Shown: in pieces, positions 1-6,023 of the stretch
Layout: each line of letters begins with the position of its first letter
Position numbering within the stretch: position 1 is the stretch's first letter
Origin: Akkermansiaceae bacterium
GTDB taxonomy: Bacteria; Verrucomicrobiota; Verrucomicrobiia; Verrucomicrobiales; Akkermansiaceae
Direction: 5' to 3'
Length of the DNA: 9,527 nt
Assembly: GCA_029287105.1 (NCBI GenBank)
Contig: JARFRT010000309.1
Span: 1 to 9,527, forward strand
The notes under the pieces: model-generated
What the model was told of the DNA's origin: nothing
The model's input: the letters and a program-made list of their open reading frames with translations, nothing else
The model's database searches: none
Translations under genes and position numbers: made by a program

Positions 1-64
<64 letters not shown>

Positions 65-141
65 TTTTTACTGATACGGCGACCCCCGAGATCTACACTG
101 TGCTAACATCGTCGGCAGCGTCAGATGTGTATAAGAGACAG
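65..141. other. Illumina P5 + i5 index + Nextera read-1 adapter (contamination)
   Basis: Five T's (65-69) are followed at 70-98 by the Illumina P5 oligonucleotide with two mismatches (positions 71 and 86 are C where P5 has A). A 10-base segment at 99-108, the right length for an i5 index, comes next. Then come the Nextera read-1 adapter part (109-122) and the 19-bp Tn5 mosaic end (123-141), both exact. The order and orientation match an untrimmed read that ran through its insert into the adapter. The true insert begins at 142. Any ORF that enters this segment is artificial. Confidence 0.98.
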
Positions 142-361
142 CCACCACGCCGCCATCCTCGCGCACATTCACAATGATCTCGCCCACCGTCTGCCGCGCA
201 TCCGCCCCCTCCTCGGCCACCGGCACAGAGACATTGAGTTCACGCTCACTCTGCGAAAACTGCATGGTGGCAATAAAAAATATCAACAACAGAAAGACAA
301 CGTCGATCATTGGCGCCAACGGAAAGACCGCTAACTCAGGCTCTGTGGTTTGAAATTTCAT
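142..361 (-). CDS. exbD: ExbD/TolR-family biopolymer transport protein (3' truncated)
   Basis: This is the N-terminal 73 residues of an ExbD/TolR-type protein, a single-pass inner-membrane partner of ExbB/TolQ that couples the proton gradient to TonB-type transport or envelope work. A short cytoplasmic N-terminus (residues 1-15) leads into one membrane helix, about residues 16-36, which contains the motif PMIDVVFLLLIFF. Asp20 is in the position of the proton-conducting Asp of the family. The start of the periplasmic domain follows. The gene continues past the contig end: upstream of 142 the frame runs into adapter, so residues after about Val73 in that ORF are not real. The ATG at 359-361 is chosen because it sits directly before the canonical N-terminus and 25 bp after the exbB stop. 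There is no clear Shine-Dalgarno. The family is usually about 130-150 residues, so roughly half is missing. TolR is an alternative name; no tolA, tolB or tonB is visible to decide. Confidence 0.9.
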
Positions 362-386
362 ACTCAAAAAAAGTTGGCCGACTCCA

Positions 387-1319
387 CTACATCCCGTGAA
401 TCTCCGGACTGTCGTTGGACGGGCGGGACAGGGGAACCGGCATGACACGGGAATCGGGTTCATCCTCACCCCGGCCTTGTGACTGCCCATGCTCGTGGCC
501 TGATTGCTCGTGCCCCGGCTGGTCATAGCCGTGATGATGCACCTCCCCGGCATACACAGGCTGGGGGGCCACACCGCCACGGCGGTTGTACTGGGCCGAC
601 AGCAGCGCCATCAAATGGGTGGCCGCCGCTTCAAGCTCAGCAAGGTACTTCTGGACGCGCCCACGGAAAATCGAGTAAAAAATAACCGCAATGATACCAA
701 TCACCAACCCACTGGCCGTGGTCACCAACGCCTGGTAAACACCTTCGGCCAGCTTATTGGCATGCACCCCCTCGTAGTTGCCGCTGGCTATCTCCATGAA
801 GGCACGGATCATGCCAATCACAGTCCCCAAAAGACCCGCCATCGGCGCAATCGTGCCCACGTCGTTGAGGTAACTGATGCGGTGTGTCAGGATCCCCGCC
901 TGGCGCGACCCCTCAGCCTGCGCCACCTCACGCACCTCCTTGAAGGTGGTCCCCGTGTTTTTGGTCATAAAATCAAGGGTCTTCTCGGTAATACGGGCAA
1001 CACTCTGGTTTTGCCGGTTACAATGCGCGACAAGGCCGAGATAATCGCGCTTGCGTATCAACGCCTCAGCCGCATTCATAAACTTGTCACTCACCACCGT
1101 ATTGCGACGGATGGTAAAGAAATAGAGCAGAATCAATACCACCGCAATCACCGACAGCAGAGCCAGCGGATACATCATAAACCCTCCCATCGAGAGGATT
1201 TCAAGGATGTCTTTGTTGGCCTCGGGGGCGGCCCCCGGGGCATCGGCAGCAAGGGCACCATGAGCCGTGCCCAACATCACCACGGAAGTCAGGCCTAGAG
1301 TTAGAATAGAAAATTTCAT
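387..1319 (-). CDS. exbB: MotA/TolQ/ExbB proton-channel family protein
   Basis: A 310-residue ExbB/TolQ-like inner-membrane protein that forms the proton channel with the ExbD encoded 25 bp downstream. Residues 1-25 look like a cleavable signal peptide ending near ALA-AD, followed by a short exported segment. Membrane helices are at about 49-70, 148-175 and 193-218. The family core is at 152-170 (the motif DVGTIAPMAGLLGTVIGM) and at 197-209 (ALVTTASGLVIGI). A long cytoplasmic stretch (about 71-147) separates helices 1 and 2, as is usual. After the third helix there is a tail that includes a histidine-rich segment (residues 261-277, six His). The ATG at 1317-1319 gives the signal peptide; an upstream in-frame ATG at 1380-1382 would add 21 residues that look unlike a leader. 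No strong Shine-Dalgarno is seen. The 159-bp gap to uvrC must hold the promoters of both divergent units, but I could not pick confident boxes. TolQ is the alternative name. Confidence 0.93.
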   Translation of the reverse strand: MKFSILTLGLTSVVMLGTAHGALAADAPGAAPEANKDILEILSMGGFMMYPLALLSVIAVVLILLYFFTIRRNTVVSDKFMNAAEALIRKRDYLGLVAHCNRQNQSVARITEKTLDFMTKNTGTTFKEVREVAQAEGSRQAGILTHRISYLNDVGTIAPMAGLLGTVIGMIRAFMEIASGNYEGVHANKLAEGVYQALVTTASGLVIGIIAVIFYSIFRGRVQKYLAELEAAATHLMALLSAQYNRRGGVAPQPVYAGEVHHHGYDQPGHEQSGHEHGQSQGRGEDEPDSRVMPVPLSRPSNDSPEIHGM

Positions 1320-1478
1320 AGAAATGGGTTCGCGGCCATTGTAGCCTGATTTTTCACGGGCGCAAGCGCAGGGAATCCCCATGCTGACAGCTCAAAACAC
1401 CGCCGCAGTCGACATCTCGCCCCACTTGAGCTTGATTTACGCTGTTCTTGCCCCAACTCTTTCTCAACAATTGATCCG

Positions 1479-3032
1479 ATGAGCACTCCCGAGGTAAAAC
1501 AAAAACTCCAGAAAACCCCGCACAAACCGGGCGTTTACCTGATGAAAGACCGGATCGGGGGCATCATCTACGTCGGCAAGGCCCGTGACCTCCGCAAACG
1601 GGTCGGCAACTACTTTATGCCGTCACGGAAAATGCGGGCCGACCTTAAAACCCGCGCCCTGATCGACAGCATCCACGATTTTGACACCCAAATCGTCCGC
1701 AACGAACAGGAAGCCCTCATCCTCGAAAGCAAACTCATCAAGCAATACCGGCCACGCTACAACGTCAGCCTGCGCGACGACAAGCGCTTCTACATGGTCA
1801 AGGTGCAGCTGGACGCCCCGCTGCCACGCTTTGTGCTGACCCGACTGAAAAAGGACGACGGAGCCCGCTACTTCGGTCCCTTTGTCCACTCCACCGCCCT
1901 CAAGGCCACCCTGGAATGGATCAACCGGGAGTTCGGCCTGCGGACCTGCCGACCGAAATCGCCCGGCGAAAAAGAATACCGCCACTGCCACGCCGATGTC
2001 ATCCGGCGATGCAGCGCGCCCTGTATCGGGAAAATATCCGCGGAAGACTACCGCACCCGCATCAACGAGGCCATTCGCCTGCTCGAGGGCAAGGGCCGGC
2101 GGGACCGACTGAACGGACTGCGCGCACTGATGGACGAGGCCGCCGGCAAACTTCAGTTTGAAAAGGCCGCCCGACTCCGCGACATCATCGCCAACCTGGA
2201 AAAAACTCTCAGCCCGGCACGCAGCTTCTCACGCGGGCGGGGCGGTGTGCCTAGCACGGTCAACCCCAGCGAGGACCTGATCGAGCTACAAAACGCGCTC
2301 GACCTGCCCGACCCGCTGCACATCATGGAGTGCTTCGATATCTCCAACGTCTCAAGCAACCACATCGTCGCCTCCATGGTCCGCTTCGTCGACGGCGCGC
2401 CCGACAACCAAAACTACCGCCGCTACCGAATCAAAACCGTGCAAGGCCAGGACGACTTCGCCAGCATGGCAGAGGTTGTCAGGAGACGCTACTCCCGCAT
2501 CCTCCTGGAAAACAACGTGGCGGGAACCGAGGAGTCGCAGGAATCACCCCTCGAGGCCCTCCGCCGACTCGCCCGCGATGGCAAATCCCCGCTCCACTTG
2601 CCCAACCTCGTCATTGTCGATGGCGGCAAGGGCCAACTCAGCATGGCTGTCAATGAGCTCAACCGCCTCGGGCTTCACGACCTGCCCGTCATCGGTCTGG
2701 CCAAACAGCGTGAGGAAATTTTCCGCGCCGGCCACAGCGACCCGCTCCTCCTCCCCCACGACACCGGCGCCCTGAAACTGATGCAACGCATCCGCGACGA
2801 AGCCCACCGGTTTGCCAACAACTACAACGAGCTGCTCCTGCGCCGACGCGTCACCGAGAGCCTGCTGGACGACTGCCCGGGTATGTCACCCAAACGCAAG
2901 GAAGCCCTGCTGCGCCGGTTCGGCTCGGTCAAGCGCATCCGCAAAGCCACCGTCAAAGAACTCGAGTCCGTTCCCGGTATCGGCAAAAAGACCGCCGAAC
3001 AAATGACGTCCTGGTTGCAGACAAAAAAATAA
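1479..3032 (+). CDS. uvrC: Excinuclease ABC subunit C, short form
   Basis: UvrC makes the two incisions flanking DNA damage in nucleotide excision repair, acting with UvrA and UvrB. The N-terminal GIY-YIG nuclease occupies about residues 14-97 (GVY 18-20, YVG 31-33, Glu83, Asn95). Four cysteines (157, 170, 178, 182) have nearly the spacing of the Fe-S ligands described for E. coli UvrC. A UVR (UvrB-binding) helix pair lies at about 215-245. The C-terminal nuclease starts near 281 (ECFDIS) and keeps Asp287, Asp325/326, Asp381 (VIVDGGKGQL) and His443 (RDEAH), the expected catalytic residues. Two helix-hairpin-helix motifs end the protein (about 465-512, with VPGIGKKTAEQM). At 517 residues it is some 90 shorter than the E. 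coli enzyme; the loss lies between the UVR and RNase H-like parts (see findings). The ATG at 1479 gives the usual N-terminus; no Shine-Dalgarno is visible. The amidase gene follows after 24 bp, probably in the same transcript. Confidence 0.97.
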   Translation: MSTPEVKQKLQKTPHKPGVYLMKDRIGGIIYVGKARDLRKRVGNYFMPSRKMRADLKTRALIDSIHDFDTQIVRNEQEALILESKLIKQYRPRYNVSLRDDKRFYMVKVQLDAPLPRFVLTRLKKDDGARYFGPFVHSTALKATLEWINREFGLRTCRPKSPGEKEYRHCHADVIRRCSAPCIGKISAEDYRTRINEAIRLLEGKGRRDRLNGLRALMDEAAGKLQFEKAARLRDIIANLEKTLSPARSFSRGRGGVPSTVNPSEDLIELQNALDLPDPLHIMECFDISNVSSNHIVASMVRFVDGAPDNQNYRRYRIKTVQGQDDFASMAEVVRRRYSRILLENNVAGTEESQESPLEALRRLARDGKSPLHLPNLVIVDGGKGQLSMAVNELNRLGLHDLPVIGLAKQREEIFRAGHSDPLLLPHDTGALKLMQRIRDEAHRFANNYNELLLRRRVTESLLDDCPGMSPKRKEALLRRFGSVKRIRKATVKELESVPGIGKKTAEQMTSWLQTKK

Positions 3033-3056
3033 AGCCACCCCGCCCCGCTCACCGGT

Positions 3057-4013
3057 ATGAAACTCGTTCCCCTCCTGCTGCTCCACCTCTGCGGCCCCGT
3101 TCACGCCGACACGCCGTTCCCCTGGTCGCCCGTCACCATCAACCACAAGGAGTATATCCCACTGACCACCATCCGGCAGTTCTATCATTTTGATCAGGAA
3201 ACCATTAACGGCAACCGTGTTCAGCTCCAGAACCGGACAGCCACAGTCGACCTGACCGTCGGCGACCAGGCCGCACGCATCAACGGGGTGAGATTTTTCC
3301 TGTCCGATCCGATCAAAACCCGTCACCAGACCCCCCATCTTTCCAAGCTCGACCTCACCAGCCTGATCGACCCCGTGCTTCGCCCCCATCAAATCAAGCA
3401 GGCCCCAAGTTTTGATACCGTCGTTTTGGACCCTGGCCACGGCGGCAGCGATCAGGGCTCTGCCGGCCTGGAGGCCAAACACACCCTCGCCGTGGCTCTC
3501 CTGATCCAGGAAATACTGGGGAAGAAAGCTTACAAGGTGATCATGACCCGCACCGGGAATGAACGGGTCCCGCTTCCGTCCAGAGTCGGAATAATCAACC
3601 GCCAGAATAACGCCATCGTCATCTCCCTCCACTTCAATTCCGGACGCAAGGAGGTATCAGGCTTCGAAACCTATGTCGTCAGCGCGCGTCAACCCCACCC
3701 GGCCGGCCAAGCCAGCGTCGCCCTGGCTGCCGCCGTCCACACCCGCAGCCTCATGCAGTTGAACCATGCCCGGTCAGGTCACCATTTCAGAACCTTGGAC
3801 CGCGGAATCCGACACGCCCGGTTCAGACTCCTCAAGGACAGCAAACACCCGATCATCCTGATCGAGGCAGGATTCCTCACCCACAAGAAAGAGGCCTCGT
3901 TGATCACCACCAAGGCTTACCAGCAAACACTCGCCGATGCCATCGCACAAGGCATCGCTGACTACAGGATCTCCATCTCAAAGAAAGAACGACAAGACCG
4001 GGTTTCACCCTAG
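3057..4013 (+). CDS. Exported N-acetylmuramoyl-L-alanine amidase (Amidase_3)
   Basis: A zinc amidase that cleaves the bond between N-acetylmuramic acid and L-alanine in peptidoglycan, as the AmiA/B/C enzymes do in cell separation and wall turnover. Residues 1-17 form a signal peptide with a probable cleavage after VHA, so it acts in the periplasm. Residues about 24-85 form a small beta-rich domain (NHKEYIPL, then VNG-like INGVRFFL) resembling the copper-amine-oxidase N-terminal-like 'stalk' domains often found with wall hydrolases; that assignment is tentative. The catalytic domain runs from about 119 to 303. The Zn ligands are His128 (DPGHGG), Glu139 and His192 (SLHFNS), and the catalytic Glu270 is in IEAGFLTH. 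The LDRGIRHARFRLL segment (247-259) is also typical. The C-terminus is a short basic tail with no SPOR or LysM repeat. The ATG at 3057 is the only start that preserves the signal peptide. It lies 24 bp after uvrC. I do not assign amiA, amiB or amiC. Confidence 0.93.
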   Translation: MKLVPLLLLHLCGPVHADTPFPWSPVTINHKEYIPLTTIRQFYHFDQETINGNRVQLQNRTATVDLTVGDQAARINGVRFFLSDPIKTRHQTPHLSKLDLTSLIDPVLRPHQIKQAPSFDTVVLDPGHGGSDQGSAGLEAKHTLAVALLIQEILGKKAYKVIMTRTGNERVPLPSRVGIINRQNNAIVISLHFNSGRKEVSGFETYVVSARQPHPAGQASVALAAAVHTRSLMQLNHARSGHHFRTLDRGIRHARFRLLKDSKHPIILIEAGFLTHKKEASLITTKAYQQTLADAIAQGIADYRISISKKERQDRVSP

Positions 4014-4052
4014 CCCGCGGTTTTTCCCAGCCCGCGGTTTTTCCTAGCCCGC
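4012..4052. repeat. 17-bp tandem duplication between convergent genes
   Basis: The 17-bp unit agcccgcggtttttcc[c/t] occurs at 4012-4028 and 4029-4045, followed by its first seven bases at 4046-4052. The first copy begins inside the amidase stop codon (TAG, 4011-4013). The partial last copy encodes the C-terminus of SufE on the other strand, whose stop lies at 4044-4046. The unit contains the palindrome ccgcgg but has no loop-forming stem, so I do not call it a Rho-independent terminator. It looks like a replication-slippage duplication. Confidence 0.85.
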
Positions 4053-4457
4053 ATACTCCAGCGCACGCTGCTTCATCTGCGTAGCCATCAGGTTCAGGGC
4101 GTTGGCACGGGTCGGCGCCAGATGCTCCTTGAGCCCTGTTTCATCGACAAAACTCATATCCGCCTGAAGGACCGCGTCCGGCGTCTCACCATCCAGCACG
4201 CGCACAAACAGGGCAATCATCCCCTTGGTGATCAGCGAATCCGAATCAGCCCGATAACGCATCACGCCATCTTCAAAGCTTGCGTCCAACCAAACCTGCG
4301 ATTGGCAACCTTTGATCAGCCGGTCAGCCGTCTGCTTTTCCGGGGGTAATGGCTCTAGCTTCTTGCCCAGACCAATCACGTACTCATAGCGCTCCGTCCA
4401 GTCATGGAAAAACCCCAGTTCCTCAAGCAACTCCCGCTTTTTCTCTTCGATGTCCAT
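4044..4457 (-). CDS. sufE: SufE family Fe-S cluster assembly protein
   Basis: SufE accepts persulfide sulfur from the cysteine desulfurase SufS and passes it to the SufBCD scaffold for iron-sulfur cluster assembly in the cytosol. The protein is 137 residues, the family's usual length. It carries the W-T-E-RY-YVI-LGKKL-PLP signature at about residues 20-39 and the sulfur-acceptor Cys51 in GCQSQVW (50-56), the same position as in E. coli SufE. The ATG at 4455-4457 is preferred over the TTG directly before it (4458-4460) because the TTG would add only one residue; AAAGG lies four bases before the ATG. It follows the HU-family gene by 8 bp, so the two are almost certainly cotranscribed and perhaps translationally coupled. 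No sufS, sufB, sufC or sufD is in the window. CsdE is a possible alternative name. The gene converges with the amidase across a 30-bp gap. Confidence 0.94.
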   Translation of the reverse strand: MDIEEKKRELLEELGFFHDWTERYEYVIGLGKKLEPLPPEKQTADRLIKGCQSQVWLDASFEDGVMRYRADSDSLITKGMIALFVRVLDGETPDAVLQADMSFVDETGLKEHLAPTRANALNLMATQMKQRALEYAG

Positions 4458-4465
4458 CAAACCTT

Positions 4466-4777
4466 TTATCCTTGCTGGATTAAGGGCAGAATACGCGCCA
4501 CCCTTTCCTTCATTTCCTTGCCAGGCTTGAATTTAACCACCGCACGTGGGGGGATTTTCATATCCTGACTCGGATTCTTCGGATTACGCCCCACCTTCCC
4601 CTTCATCTCGCGCACCTGAAAGGATCCAAAATTGCGAATCACCACCGAGTTCCCCTGGGCAAGCTCTCCGGTCATGGTGTCAAGCAGGGTCTCAAGAACG
4701 TGAAGCACGTCAGCTTGGCCCATTCCGGTTTTATTACTAAGCTTCGTGACGAGATCGCGTTTTGTTATGGTTTCCAT
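4466..4777 (-). CDS. HU/IHF-family DNA-binding protein
   Basis: A 103-residue member of the HU/IHF family of small dimeric nucleoid proteins that bend DNA. The N-terminal helices (about residues 1-40) are followed by the beta-sheet core with IRNFGSFQVRE (47-57). The DNA-gripping arm carries GRNP (63-66), where Pro66 is in the position of the intercalating proline, and MKIPPRAVVKFKPGK (73-87) completes the family signature. The last helix ends in a short tail, ILPLIQQG. Length is slightly above the typical 90-95. The ATG at 4775-4777 has no Shine-Dalgarno. A weak promoter candidate on the minus strand is TTGTGC (4862-4867), a 15-bp spacer, then TACTAT (4841-4846), with the 97-bp gap to panE as its leader; the spacer is shorter than ideal. 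I cannot tell HU from IHF by sequence alone. Confidence 0.93.
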   Translation of the reverse strand: METITKRDLVTKLSNKTGMGQADVLHVLETLLDTMTGELAQGNSVVIRNFGSFQVREMKGKVGRNPKNPSQDMKIPPRAVVKFKPGKEMKERVARILPLIQQG

Positions 4778-4874
4778 GGGTGTCTGAGAATCAATGGTTC
4801 AGCCTACAAAGAACAAGCGGCTGTGCGCGTTTTGAAAACCATAGTACAGCGGAATTGTCCCGCACAAAATGATT

Positions 4875-5813
4875 CTAATTACCCCTCTGCTCCAGTCGCA
4901 ACTCGATTTCAGCCAGCAACCCCTCGATTTCCGGCACCTCAACCCCCAGTCGCTGCGCCCGCCTCAGCGGCTCGCGCCAGATCGCATCCACTTCAACTTC
5001 GCGCCCTTCCACGTAATCAATCATACTCGACGGCCGATACGCGTCCATCAGACGCGTCATCGCCATCTGCTTCTCAAGAAAGACGTCCGCAATGCAATAT
5101 CCCAGCGCCGATGCCACCGCCTGCACCTCCTTCATGATTCGCCGAATCCGCGTTTCCACCCCCGGGGCCTCAAGCAACACCCGCGTATCCACCCCACCCT
5201 CGGCGATGGCAAGACCGTTAAACGGGATGTTCCAGACCAACTTCATCCACTGCGCCTCTTCCAGATTTTCCACCGCATGACAATCAATGCCGCCACCCCG
5301 AAGCAAAGCGACCAGATACCGCAACCTGCCGGAACCATCCGGACAATACTCCCCCACCCGCATCAATCCCGACGCCGTGTGACTTATCCTCCCCGGCCCA
5401 ACCCGGTTGATGCACACAAAACATAGCCCGCCAAAAATACGCTCCGCCCCAAAAATCCGCCCCAACTCCTCGACATTCCCCAACCCATTCTGCAGGGTCA
5501 GAATCATACTGTGCGCATGCAACAAGGGCCTAATCACTTTTTCGTAATGCCGGTTCGAGGTGGCTTTCCACGCAACCATCACGCAGTCAACCGGCCCAAT
5601 CGCTTCCGCGCTTTCAGCGCACTGCACCTCAGCCAACTCAAAATCACCCGCAACACTCTCCACCACCAAACCATGACTTCTGACATGCGCATAGTCGCTG
5701 CGGAGCAAAAAACTAACGTCCATGCCCGATTGCGCCAACCGCGCCCCGTAATACCCGCCAACAGCGCCCGCGCCGACGATGGCCACCCGTTTAATCTCCC
5801 TTGTGCTACCCAT
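4875..5813 (-). CDS. panE: Ketopantoate reductase (2-dehydropantoate 2-reductase), PanE/ApbA family
   Basis: This enzyme reduces 2-dehydropantoate to pantoate with NADPH, a step of pantothenate and coenzyme A synthesis. The Rossmann dinucleotide motif GAGAVGGYYG is at residues 14-23. QNGLGNVE (108-115) and the catalytic-region WMKLVWNIPFNGL (189-201), with Lys191 in the position of the catalytic lysine, come next. SSMIDYVEGREVEVDAI (262-278) matches the ApbA C-terminal domain signature that binds substrate through Ser and Glu. At 312 residues the length is normal (about 290-320). The ATG at 5811-5813 has a good Shine-Dalgarno, AAAGG at 5818-5822, four bases away; this is the clearest ribosome site in the window. 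The 90 bp upstream are strongly AT-rich and probably contain the promoter, but no pair of boxes stands out. Related ApbA-family reductases of other substrates exist, and no panB or panC is nearby, so the exact substrate is inferred from family membership. Confidence 0.9.
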   Translation of the reverse strand: MGSTREIKRVAIVGAGAVGGYYGARLAQSGMDVSFLLRSDYAHVRSHGLVVESVAGDFELAEVQCAESAEAIGPVDCVMVAWKATSNRHYEKVIRPLLHAHSMILTLQNGLGNVEELGRIFGAERIFGGLCFVCINRVGPGRISHTASGLMRVGEYCPDGSGRLRYLVALLRGGGIDCHAVENLEEAQWMKLVWNIPFNGLAIAEGGVDTRVLLEAPGVETRIRRIMKEVQAVASALGYCIADVFLEKQMAMTRLMDAYRPSSMIDYVEGREVEVDAIWREPLRRAQRLGVEVPEIEGLLAEIELRLEQRGN

Positions 5814-5868
5814 ATCGCCTTTAATTATAAATAATATACGTTAAAGCTGTGTTTTATAGATTTATTAC

Positions 5869-5896
5869 TTTACCGGATCGTTCAAACTGTTATTAT
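5869..5896 (+). promoter_or_regulatory. Candidate promoter reading into the panE-bioA intergenic region
   Basis: TTTACC (5869-5874, 4 of 6 to the sigma-70 -35 box) and TATTAT (5891-5896, 5 of 6 to the -10 box) are separated by 16 bp. A transcript from here would start near 5903 on the plus strand, antisense to the flanking genes, and would pass through the stem-loop at 5956-5987. The local sequence is AT-rich, so chance boxes are easy to find; treat as a weak prediction. Confidence 0.25.
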
Positions 5897-5955
5897 TTCA
5901 TTGCGCGCAGGGGGGGAATCTGGTCGCGCGCATACACACACACATGTCCACCTCC

Positions 5956-5992
5956 TGATCTGCCCTCCCTCATCGGGGGGCAGGTCACTTTT
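5956..5992 (+). terminator. Strong stem-loop followed by a short T run
   Basis: Bases 5956-5968 pair with 5975-5987 to make a 13-bp stem with a six-base loop (ctcatc). As plus-strand RNA all 13 positions pair, two of them G·U. As minus-strand RNA the same two positions become A/C mismatches. Only the plus strand has a following T run (CTTTT, 5988-5992), although it is short. It therefore fits a plus-strand terminator or a structured RNA better than a terminator for bioA, whose stop codon is at 6024-6026 on the minus strand. Confidence 0.4.
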
Positions 5993-6023
5993 AGAGGAAG
6001 ACGCCTGCGCGCCCCGGTAAGCA

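Noticed and set aside
125..334. Plus-strand ORF of 69 residues starting in the adapter
   Set aside because: Its start and first residues (MCIRDS) are adapter sequence, and the rest is antisense to exbD.
504..1298. Plus-strand ORF of 264 residues
   Set aside because: It lies wholly antisense to exbB, whose membrane helices and family motifs are clear. The antisense translation has no recognisable motif and a His/Arg/Gln-heavy composition typical of GC-rich shadow frames.
1320..1478. Defined promoters for the divergent exbB and uvrC units
   Set aside because: TTGATT and TTGAGA-like -35 matches exist, but none has a reasonable -10 box at 15-19 bp.
2886..3632. Minus-strand ORF of 248 residues across the uvrC-amidase junction
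   Set aside because: It overlaps two well-supported genes in antisense; no domain is recognisable and the composition fits a shadow frame.
4012..4045. Bidirectional Rho-independent terminator between the amidase gene and sufE
   Set aside because: GC-rich blocks followed by TTTTT look tempting, but there is no stem with a loop; ccgcgg is a self-complementary hexamer without loop bases.
5934..5944. Short AC dinucleotide repeat
   Set aside because: Only about five units; too short to call a microsatellite or assign a role.
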